Shown: positions 33,944-40,083 of the stretch, piece after piece
How the letters are laid out: the number at the start of each line of letters is the position of its first letter
Numbering within the stretch: the first letter of the stretch is position 1
Assembly: GCF_029213205.1 (NCBI RefSeq)
Contig: NZ_JARGNH010000001.1
Coordinates: forward strand, 372,001-436,000
Direction: 5' to 3'
DNA length: 64,000 bases
Source of the DNA: Pseudooceanicola sp.
GTDB lineage: Bacteria; Pseudomonadota; Alphaproteobacteria; Rhodobacterales; Rhodobacteraceae
Made by a program: the position numbers and the translations under genes
The notes under the pieces: generated by a model
What the model saw: only the letters and a program-made list of their open reading frames with translations
Databases searched by the model: none
Told to the model about the DNA's origin: nothing

Positions 33944-34168
33944 ATGTTCGAAACCCGCATCCGCAAAGTCGGCAACTCAGCCGTGGTTACGCTGTCGGCT
34001 GAGATGCTGGCAGCGCTTGATGCCCGCGAAGGGGACACAGTCTACCTAGTGCGTGGCGACGATGGCAGCCTGAAGATCACGCTGCAGAACCCTGAGTTGG
34101 CCGCAGCTCTCGCTGCAGCGCAAATCGTCATGGACGAAAACCGTGACATGCTGCAGGCGCTTGCGTGA
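33944..34168 (+). CDS. AbrB/MazE-fold antitoxin of a Doc-type toxin
   Basis: A 74-residue SpoVT/AbrB-type DNA-binding protein (RKVGNSAVVTLSAEML, REGDTVYLVRGDDGSLKI) of the Doc-partner antitoxin family. The C-terminal helix (AAQIVMDENRDMLQALA) probably wraps the toxin active site. GAGGAGG precedes the start. It overlaps the toxin start by four bases, the usual antitoxin-first coupling. Confidence 0.85.
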   Translation: MFETRIRKVGNSAVVTLSAEMLAALDAREGDTVYLVRGDDGSLKITLQNPELAAALAAAQIVMDENRDMLQALA

Positions 34169-34557
34169 GCGAGCCGGTATGGGTGCCGTTGCAGGCGGTT
34201 CTGATCATCCATGATCGCCAAATCGCGCGCCACGGTGGTGCGTCAGGCATGCGCGACATCCAGCTTCTCGAGGCCGCGATGGAGCGTCCCCGCAACAAGG
34301 CGGTCTATGGCGAGCCGAGCCTTGAGGAAATTGCCGCGGCTTATGCGTTTGGGATTGCGAAGGCGCATGCCTTTGTTGATGGCAACAAGAGGACAGCCTT
34401 TGTCACGTCCGCCACGTTTCTGCGTTTGAATGGCTTCGGCTTGCGCCCAGACCCGCTAGACGGCGTGAGGTCAATGGAGGACTTGGCCTCCGGCGTGATT
34501 TCCGAAGAAACCTTCGCAGCTTGGCTTTCGAAGTTGATGATCCCTGTCGCCGGTTGA
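34165..34557 (+). CDS. doc: Doc/Fic-family toxin
   Basis: A 130-residue Fic-fold kinase of the Doc family with the signature HAFVDGNKRTAF (HxFx[D/N]GNKR). Doc of phage P1 phosphorylates EF-Tu and arrests translation; here the catalytic His and Lys/Arg are intact, so it should be active. It uses GTG 34165, overlapping the antitoxin stop. In a prophage it probably stabilises the element or blocks superinfecting phages. Confidence 0.9.
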   Translation: MSEPVWVPLQAVLIIHDRQIARHGGASGMRDIQLLEAAMERPRNKAVYGEPSLEEIAAAYAFGIAKAHAFVDGNKRTAFVTSATFLRLNGFGLRPDPLDGVRSMEDLASGVISEETFAAWLSKLMIPVAG

Positions 34558-34588
34558 ACTTCGGTATACCTGTCAACCCCTTTCGGTC

Positions 34589-34614
34589 CAGCGGGACATT
34601 TTTCAGCGGGACAT
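34589..34614 (+). repeat. Tandem CAGCGGGACAT repeats (upstream pair)
   Basis: Two copies of the 11-base word CAGCGGGACAT at 34589-34599 and 34604-34614 in the gap after doc. Related copies occur downstream of the next gene, so the repeats bracket it. Confidence 0.55.
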
Positions 34615-34691
34615 CGGAAGGCGAGACATCCACCGAGCGAGAGGCTAAATAACGGATATACTCGGTGTCGTGTGCGTGGGAGGCAGGGTCC

Positions 34692-35225
34692 GTGAATGTC
34701 ATCATCCGCGACCTCGATCAGACCCGAATCCACTTCGAAGCCGCTGTCGCCCGACTGGGTGAACAGGCAGCGACACGGGCCTTCAATCGTGCGCTGAACA
34801 GCGAGGGTAACAAGGTCCGCACCCAGGTGCGGCGCGCCCTTCGGCAACAAACAGGCGCGAAGGCCGCGCTCATCAACCGCGAGACACGCTCGATCCGATC
34901 GACGTTCTCTAACCTGACCTACACGATCGAGGCCCGCGGCGACTATCTGGGCCTGTCGCATTTCAGCCCACGGCAGTTTGCCTACGGTGTGCGCGCCAAG
35001 CCCTGGGGGCGGTGGCAACGGTTCGACAGCGCCTTCCTCGTTGGCTCGCTTGCCAACAACGCCTTCGTTCGAGAGGGGAGCGACCGGCTGCCGATAAGGA
35101 AAATGTTCGGCCCAGCCATCCCGAAAGAGATGGTGCAGGACGCAACACGCGACGCATTTGAGGCCGCGCAACCCGATGTGCTGGCCGAGGCGACGCGCCA
35201 AATTGAGCAGCTTTTGGACGTGTGA
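34692..35225 (+). CDS. Minor tail protein Z-like (prophage tail protein)
   Basis: A 177-residue protein resembling the GPZ/minor tail Z family (LGEQAATRAFNRALNSEGNK, RALRQQTGAKAALINRETRS). I start it at GTG 34692, preceded by GGAGG; GTG 34665 is also open. Lambda Z joins tail to head. It lies far upstream of the tail cluster, between the Doc pair and a methyltransferase, and is bracketed by short repeats, so it may be a displaced or foreign copy. Because the tail itself is P2-like, a lambda-type Z protein is unexpected. Confidence 0.6.
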   Translation: MNVIIRDLDQTRIHFEAAVARLGEQAATRAFNRALNSEGNKVRTQVRRALRQQTGAKAALINRETRSIRSTFSNLTYTIEARGDYLGLSHFSPRQFAYGVRAKPWGRWQRFDSAFLVGSLANNAFVREGSDRLPIRKMFGPAIPKEMVQDATRDAFEAAQPDVLAEATRQIEQLLDV

Positions 35226-35231
35226 CGGCCG

Positions 35232-35290
35232 AGCGGGACAAAAAAGTCGAGTCTTTGCAATGGCAACAAGAAAAGAAAACAGCGGGACAT
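35232..35290 (+). repeat. CAGCGGGACAT repeats (downstream pair)
   Basis: AGCGGGACA at 35232-35240 and CAGCGGGACAT at 35280-35290, same orientation as the upstream pair at 34589-34614. The best-matched pair across the gene is CAGCGGGACATTT at 34589 and 35280. Confidence 0.5.
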
Positions 35291-35676
35291 TTATTTGTTG
35301 GACCGCGAGTCTTGGCCGCGATAAAACACTTGCAAGGGCCAAATCAGCGTGCTGACAGGCCACGGCAGAGACAGGCAGGGGACCCCTTGGGTCCCTTCCT
35401 GGAGAAAGTTCGATGCGGGGCCGCCGCCTCGCGATATTTAAGCGTTTTTTCTCGTTTCAAATACCCATTTCGCTTCGTTTCAAAGAGGGTCCGCCTCAAT
35501 GAAATCAGGGCTTTAGGCCCCGAATTGGCGAAATGCACCCCCCTGAAATCCACTTCGTTTCGCGCAGGTTGAGCCCCGTTCACACTCGCCAAACCCCAAT
35601 AAAACATGGACGTTTCGCTTTGCGCTAAACGAAATGACCCCCTGCGGATCGTTTCGGTTCAGCGGCGCGTTGGCAC
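35291..35676. other. Probably non-coding, CGTTTC-rich interval
   Basis: No convincing gene between the tail protein and the methyltransferase. Sequence composition changes to lower G+C with recurring CGTTTC (starts 35453, 35476, 35556, 35611 and 35650) and an imperfect TTTCG/CGAAA hairpin at about 35613-35634. Open frames through it have atypical arginine/phenylalanine-rich composition. Confidence 0.45.
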
Positions 35677-35694
35677 ATGCCCGACAGGATCCCG

Positions 35695-37008
35695 ATGACA
35701 GCCCAATCCAAAATCACCCCGCAGGCCTGGCCTGCGGCGCAGGTCGCGATGTGGCAGGTGGCCGACTTGGTCCCCTACGCGAAAAACGCTCGCCAGCACC
35801 CGCCGGAGCAGATCGACCAGATCGCGGCGTCGATGGAGCGGTTCGGGTTCACCATCCCGATGCTGGTGGCCGAGGATGGCACGATCATCGCAGGCCACGG
35901 CCGGTTGATGGCTGCCGCCCAGTTGGGGCTGGCCGAAGTGCCGGTGATGGTGGCGCGCGGCTGGTCCGAAGAGGACCGGCGGCTTTACACACTCGCCGAC
36001 AACCGATTGGCAGAAATCGCCGAGTGGGACCCCGAGATGCTGCGCATCGAGATCGGGGAGCTGCGGGAAGATTTCGGGATCGAGGACATGTCGCTGATCG
36101 GCTTCAGCGCCGAGGACCTGGCCGAGATCCTGCCGGACGCGCTGATCGACACCACCGGCGGCCTGACGGATCCGGACGATGTGCCGGAAGTGCCTGAGGC
36201 CCCGGTCACGCGCCCTGGCGATGTCTGGCTCCTGGGTAAACACCGGCTGCTCTGCGGCGACAGCACGGTCGCGACCGACGTGCAGAAGGTGCTGGGCGAC
36301 GTGAAAGCGGATCTGTGCTTTTGCGATCCGCCCTACAACGTGGACTACGCCGGCGGCGTCGGCGCCGAAAAGGCGGGCAAAGGCCGTCGGATCAAGAACG
36401 ACGCCTTGGGCGATGCCTTCGGGCAGTTCCTCTACGATGCCTGCCTGCTGATCAATGCGCACACCGATGGCGCGGTCTATATCTGCATGTCGTCGAGCGA
36501 GTTGCAGACGCTACAATCCGCATTCAAATCCGCCGGTGGCCATTGGTCGACCTTCATCATCTGGGCGAAGGACCGCTTCACCCTGGGCCGCGCCGATTAC
36601 CAGCGGCAGTACGAGCCGATCCTCTACGGCTGGCCCGAGGGCGTGAAGCGTCACTGGTGCGGGGATCGCGACCAGGGCGATGTCTGGAACATCGAGCGAC
36701 CGCACAAGAATGATCTGCATCCGACGATGAAGCCGGTGTCCTTGGTTGAACGCGCGATCCGGAACTCGAGCCGAAAGGGCGATCTGGTGTTCGATCCCTT
36801 CGGTGGCAGTGGCACGACGCTCATCGCTGCCGAAAAGACCGGTCGCCACGCGTCGCTGATCGAGCTCGATCCGAAATACGTCGATGTCATCGTCCGCCGT
36901 TGGCAGGAGTTCACGGGTGAAACCGCGGTGTTGGAAAGCAGCGGGCAGAGTTTTAACGATCTACACTCGGGTGAGGCTGTGCCGATTGATGCCGAAACCG
37001 GGGTCTGA
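35695..37008 (+). CDS. ParB-like / DNA methyltransferase fusion
   Basis: A 437-residue protein (from ATG 35695; ATG 35677 also possible). Residues 20-90 are a ParB N-terminal domain (PYAKNARQHPPEQIDQIAAS, AGHGRLMAA). The C-terminal half is an N4/N6 methyltransferase with catalytic DPPY at 211-214 and the AdoMet-binding DPFGGSGTT near 375. Order DPPY before FGGSGTT is the beta-class. No restriction enzyme gene is adjacent, so it is an orphan, likely protecting phage DNA from host restriction or marking replication. Confidence 0.92.
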   Translation: MTAQSKITPQAWPAAQVAMWQVADLVPYAKNARQHPPEQIDQIAASMERFGFTIPMLVAEDGTIIAGHGRLMAAAQLGLAEVPVMVARGWSEEDRRLYTLADNRLAEIAEWDPEMLRIEIGELREDFGIEDMSLIGFSAEDLAEILPDALIDTTGGLTDPDDVPEVPEAPVTRPGDVWLLGKHRLLCGDSTVATDVQKVLGDVKADLCFCDPPYNVDYAGGVGAEKAGKGRRIKNDALGDAFGQFLYDACLLINAHTDGAVYICMSSSELQTLQSAFKSAGGHWSTFIIWAKDRFTLGRADYQRQYEPILYGWPEGVKRHWCGDRDQGDVWNIERPHKNDLHPTMKPVSLVERAIRNSSRKGDLVFDPFGGSGTTLIAAEKTGRHASLIELDPKYVDVIVRRWQEFTGETAVLESSGQSFNDLHSGEAVPIDAETGV

Positions 37009-37075
37009 CGCGGCTACGCCATTGACACTCCATGGGAAAACCGCGCTGATGGGCGTTCACCCAGAGGAGCGATGT

Positions 37076-37480
37076 GTGGCGCAAGTGCAGAAGAAACTGA
37101 GGCGGATGGCGGTCGGCAGTGCGGTGACAACCGTTCTGGCGGTGATCATCGCCGTGCTCACCCTAGCACCGATGCCGTCTGGCGGCCCTGCGGGGTCGGA
37201 CAAGATTTACCACGTCCTGGCCTTCGCCTGCCTCGCGTTCCCGCTGCCCCTCGTGCGGCCACGGCTGGCACTCTGGGTTGTTTTGGCCGTCACCGCCTAC
37301 GGCGGTATGATCGAGATGATCCAACCCTTATTCGGCAGGCAGGCCGAATGGGCCGACCTTATTGCAGACGGGATTGGCGCTACCTTGGGTGCGAGTGTTG
37401 CGTCAGCTTGGCCTATGGCTTCGCAGGACCGGCGGAGGGTACGAAAGGGACGACCCTATGACCGCGGCATGGCTCGCTGA
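37076..37480 (+). CDS. VanZ-like membrane protein
   Basis: A 134-residue membrane protein. I choose GTG 37076 because GAGGAG stands seven bases upstream; ATG 37049 in frame has no ribosome site. Three hydrophobic segments (about residues 12-32, 48-62, 66-84) and the VanZ signature GGMIEMIQPLFGRQAEWADLIAD are present. VanZ proteins confer low-level teicoplanin resistance in Gram-positives; in Gram-negatives their role is unknown. Its gene is convergent with the reverse-strand island. Confidence 0.78.
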   Translation: MAQVQKKLRRMAVGSAVTTVLAVIIAVLTLAPMPSGGPAGSDKIYHVLAFACLAFPLPLVRPRLALWVVLAVTAYGGMIEMIQPLFGRQAEWADLIADGIGATLGASVASAWPMASQDRRRVRKGRPYDRGMAR

Positions 37481-37559
37481 GGATGCCGCACTTATGGGCG
37501 ACGGCTTCAAGTCATCGCGTTCGAGGTCGAAATAAGCGGCGCGAGCGAGGCGGAGTCGA

Positions 37560-37829
37560 TCAAGATAATCGATAAACCCGCCCACGCTGATCCTCCTTCT
37601 CGGAGGTGATGGTCAGCCCCAGCTTTTTCTTGAGGGCGCCGGACATGGCACCTCTGCAGGTATGTGAAAGCCAGCCCGTGGCCTCGGCCAGTTCCTCGAT
37701 AGTGGCGCCTTCGGGCCGCGACAGCATGTCCATCATGATCTGCTGTTTGGTGACCCTTTGGGCTTTGGGGGCCGAGGTGTCTTGATCTTCGGGCGTCTCG
37801 GGGTTCGTGGTCTTTGCGGCCTTGGCCAT
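37560..37829 (-). CDS. DUF3489 family protein
   Basis: An 89-residue protein: a polar 30-residue leader then a DUF3489 winged-helix-like domain (RVTKQQIMMDMLSRPEGATI, then EELAEATGWLSHTCRGAMSG, AxxKKLGLTIT, GRVYRLS). ATG 37829 follows GGAGA. DUF3489 proteins are frequent in alphaproteobacterial mobile DNA and probably bind DNA, but no target is known. Last gene of a five-gene reverse-strand island. Confidence 0.85.
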   Translation of the reverse strand: MAKAAKTTNPETPEDQDTSAPKAQRVTKQQIMMDMLSRPEGATIEELAEATGWLSHTCRGAMSGALKKKLGLTITSEKEDQRGRVYRLS

Positions 37830-37881
37830 GGTCTTCTCCGGCAGTTCGGCGTGGCAGCATGCGACGCCTTCTACTGCCGAA

Positions 37882-37902
37882 AGCCCGCCGCGCGGGCGGG
37901 CT
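37882..37902. terminator. GC-rich hairpin between island genes, terminator-like without T-run
   Basis: Arms 37882-37889 and 37895-37902 (AGCCCGCC with GGCGGGCT), five-base loop. It follows the stop of the gene ending at 37922. No T-tract follows, so at best an attenuator. Confidence 0.35.
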
Positions 37903-37921
37903 GGCTCGGTCTCGCGCAGGA

Positions 37922-38323
37922 TCAGTGCTGCTCGTCCATGGTGGCGGTGACGGCGAAATGCTGAACCCAGCCCGCGAGGTAAGGCAGCCCAGCAGGAATT
38001 CCGTCGCTGCGCTCTGTTGCGCGGCTGATGCGCCAGTCCTGCCATTTGGCAATGGCGGCGGCGATGGCGACTTCGCAATCTGGTGCACCGCACTGCAGGG
38101 CGCCAACGACCTCGTCCGCGAAATGCCGCCCCGAGCGGCTATCGAGGAAGTCGCGGATGCCGAGCATCTCCTCCTCGGAGGTGGCGTTGACGGCTTGGGC
38201 GATCAGGCGGCTGGCGAGGACCCAGACCTCGCTGGTGCGCCGGTCGCGCTCCGGGCAGGTGGTCAGGGTTCCGAAGAACCCGTAATCGGTGTTGCGGCTG
38301 GGAAGGACGGTGGCGTTGGTCAT
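37922..38323 (-). CDS. Reverse-strand island protein 2, unknown
   Basis: A 133-residue soluble protein of no recognised family. Features are an alpha-helical middle (SEVWVLASRLIAQAVNATSE, MLGIRDFLDS) and a C-terminal segment with tryptophans (AKWQDWRIS, AGWVQHF). Similar proteins occur in Rhodobacterales plasmids and prophages as I recall. It lies 15 bases after the upstream gene's stop, suggesting cotranscription. Confidence 0.6.
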   Translation of the reverse strand: MTNATVLPSRNTDYGFFGTLTTCPERDRRTSEVWVLASRLIAQAVNATSEEEMLGIRDFLDSRSGRHFADEVVGALQCGAPDCEVAIAAAIAKWQDWRISRATERSDGIPAGLPYLAGWVQHFAVTATMDEQH

Positions 38324-38338
38324 TGTTTTGTCCTCGCT

Positions 38339-38686
38339 TCAGGCCGCTGTTGCGGTTTCGAGGGTTTCGATGTGCTTGCGCAGCGTTGCGGCTTCCTCGC
38401 TCGCGGCATCGGCCCAGAAGGCGGTGCGGGCATCGCAGGCGGCGGCGAGCCGTTCTGCGTCCTCGTGGGTGAAGCGGTTGACCTTGTGTGCGCTGCCATG
38501 GCCGCTGCAGATCGCGCGGTGCTTCTTGCCCTCGGGCGTCAAGGTGAAGGTCAGCGGCCCGAAATCGTCGATGACGATCCAGTTATGTGAGGCGATCGTG
38601 GTGCAGCCGGTTGGGGCTAACAGGCGGTCATTCTCATCTGCGCGGGTGCGAAAGTCTGCGATCAAGGCAGTGGCGGGGTTGGTCAT
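38339..38686 (-). CDS. Reverse-strand island protein 3, unknown
   Basis: A 115-residue protein from ATG 38686 with GGAG upstream. The sequence has a beta-rich centre (WIVIDDFGPLTFTLTPEGKK) and a helical C-terminus (THEDAERLAAACDARTAFW). No family recognised. Part of the small-gene island. Confidence 0.6.
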   Translation of the reverse strand: MTNPATALIADFRTRADENDRLLAPTGCTTIASHNWIVIDDFGPLTFTLTPEGKKHRAICSGHGSAHKVNRFTHEDAERLAAACDARTAFWADAASEEAATLRKHIETLETATAA

Positions 38687-38788
38687 GGCGGGCTCCGTGG
38701 GCTGAGTTGCGTCTCGTTTTGTGAGGTCAGAGTCGCTCCACTGCGCAAGAAAGTGTAGCAAAATCAGAGTTCTAATATTGCTATTGGA

Positions 38789-39073
38789 TCATTCGGCGTG
38801 GTCCGTAAAATCGACCCAGCCACCATCCTGCCATATGTAGAGATGTGAGAGCTCGCAGGTCGGTCGTGGCAGGATGCGGGGCGCACGGGGCGGATCGAAA
38901 CAGTCCAGCGTGTCGGCACGAACTTGGCGGATTTCCTGCGCAGCAAGGATGTCCTCGGGCGTCCAAGGCGCCAGCGCGGGCAGCATGTGGGCGGGGTAGC
39001 CGTCAAAATGCACGTATATGTGAGCCCATTCCTCGGGTCCGATCTGGATCGCGATCTGTGCGCGGGTGCTCAT
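38789..39073 (-). CDS. Reverse-strand island protein 4, YdgP/antirestriction-like small protein family
   Basis: A 94-residue protein from ATG 39073. It begins MSTRAQIAIQIGPEEWAHIY and continues VHFDGYPAHML: a 'S/T-R-x-x-I ... HxDGYP' pattern common to small proteins of mobile DNA of unknown function. The family name in the call is a guess by resemblance and should be treated as uncertain. It is followed after 102 bases by the next island gene. Confidence 0.55.
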   Translation of the reverse strand: MSTRAQIAIQIGPEEWAHIYVHFDGYPAHMLPALAPWTPEDILAAQEIRQVRADTLDCFDPPRAPRILPRPTCELSHLYIWQDGGWVDFTDHAE

Positions 39074-39084
39074 GTTTGGGTCCC

Positions 39085-39267
39085 TCAGTTCTGCTGGTCG
39101 ATCATGGCGAGGATAGCGACGGCCATGCCGCCGAGGAATTCGCTGCGGCGAAAGACAATCTCGTCGATGTGGTTGGCGTCGGTGATGGCCGGATCGACCG
39201 CCAGGTCGGCTGCCATATGCGGCAGGAGTTTGCTGGCGGCGGCGTTGTAGCATTCGGCGATGGTCAT
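39085..39267 (-). CDS. Reverse-strand island protein 1, 60 residues
   Basis: Starts at ATG 39267 after AAGGACC. Short helical protein (MTIAECYNAAASKLLPHMAA; FLGGMAVAILAMIDQQ). First gene of the island, 11 bases before the next. No domain recognised; the C-terminal hydrophobic stretch may be amphipathic. Confidence 0.5.
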   Translation of the reverse strand: MTIAECYNAAASKLLPHMAADLAVDPAITDANHIDEIVFRRSEFLGGMAVAILAMIDQQN

Positions 39268-39307
39268 GGGCGAGGTCCTTGGGTGCGTCGTTTGCGTCAA
39301 GGAATCT

Positions 39308-39339
39308 TTGCTCTTACGCCTGAGTATATCCACTATAAT
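39308..39339 (+). promoter_or_regulatory. Candidate promoter for the late (packaging/head) operon
   Basis: A consensus -10 TATAAT at 39334-39339 lies 30 bases before the ATG at 39370. The nearest -35-like sequences are TTGCTC at 39308 (20-base spacer) or TTACGC at 39314 (14-base), both poor, so activation by a phage late regulator is possible. The region is also the divergent start of the reverse-strand island. Confidence 0.45.
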
Positions 39340-39369
39340 CGTAGCAATTACATGGCTTTAGAGGGACTC

Positions 39370-39582
39370 ATGGCGCAATCAAGACGCGGCTCGCTGATCG
39401 AGGCTGTGGCCAACACGGTGGTGGGTTACGCGTTGGCGGTTGCCACACAGTTCGCCGTGTTTCCGGCCTTTGGGTTGCGCGTCGGCGTGGTCGAGAACCT
39501 TGGTCTTGGGCTGATCTTTACGGCCGTGTCGCTCGCCCGTGGATACGTCCTTCGCCGCCTATTCGAACGCTGGAGGCTCTGA
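39370..39582 (+). CDS. Small two-helix membrane protein before terminase
   Basis: A 70-residue protein from ATG 39370 (GAGGGACTC upstream) with hydrophobic helices around residues 12-32 and 38-58 and a basic C-terminus (RRLFERWRL). Comparable small membrane proteins occur just before the small terminase gene in alphaproteobacterial phages (DUF7220-like, by recollection). Function unknown. Confidence 0.65.
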   Translation: MAQSRRGSLIEAVANTVVGYALAVATQFAVFPAFGLRVGVVENLGLGLIFTAVSLARGYVLRRLFERWRL

Positions 39583-39585
39583 CCC

Positions 39586-40083
39586 ATGTCCGACGGCAAA
39601 CCCCGAGGCCAAACCATCACGGTGGCGCAAGCGGCAGCCCTGCTGGGGCGGTCCGAACGATGGGTTCAGGGGCTGGTCAAATCCGGCTACATGGATCGCG
39701 CGCAGCGCGGGGAATACACGCTGGTTGGCGTCATTCGCGGGGCGCTGGCCTATTACGAAGACCAGCTCTCAAAAAACAACAAGGCCGCGGTGGCCAGCCG
39801 GGCCACGGAAGCGCGCACGCGTGAAATTGAACTCAGGATCCAGGAACGCAGCCGGGAACTGATCCCGATGGAGGATGCAAAGGCCGTGGTGGGCGAGATC
39901 GCGGCGCTGGTGCGGGCAGAGCTAGCCGGTCTCGCGGCGCGCTACACGCGCGATATGGAGGCGCGGCGCGCGCTCGAAGAGGTGATCGATGGCGCGCTTG
40001 AACGTATTGCAGGGGCGGCCGACAAAGCAGGCGCAGCTCTGGTCGCTGGCAGCGGCGATCTGGAGGCCGAGCGAGAAACGTGA
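39586..40083 (+). CDS. Terminase small subunit, Nu1-like
   Basis: A 165-residue protein with an N-terminal winged HTH (TITVAQAAALLGRSERWVQG) as in lambda Nu1, then a helical region (ATEARTREIELRIQERSREL). Nu1 binds cos sites and recruits the large subunit. It immediately precedes and overlaps the GpA-type terminase by 95 bases, as expected for the packaging enzyme. Confidence 0.85.
   Translation: MSDGKPRGQTITVAQAAALLGRSERWVQGLVKSGYMDRAQRGEYTLVGVIRGALAYYEDQLSKNNKAAVASRATEARTREIELRIQERSRELIPMEDAKAVVGEIAALVRAELAGLAARYTRDMEARRALEEVIDGALERIAGAADKAGAALVAGSGDLEAERET

Noticed and set aside
35222-35572. Open frame starting at the overlap with the tail Z-like gene
   Set aside because: Arginine/phenylalanine-rich, no ribosome site, and falls in the CGTTTC-rich non-coding interval.
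37882-37902. GC hairpin as a true terminator in the reverse-strand island
   Set aside because: It lacks a T-run on either strand, so termination is doubtful; listed only as a weak feature.
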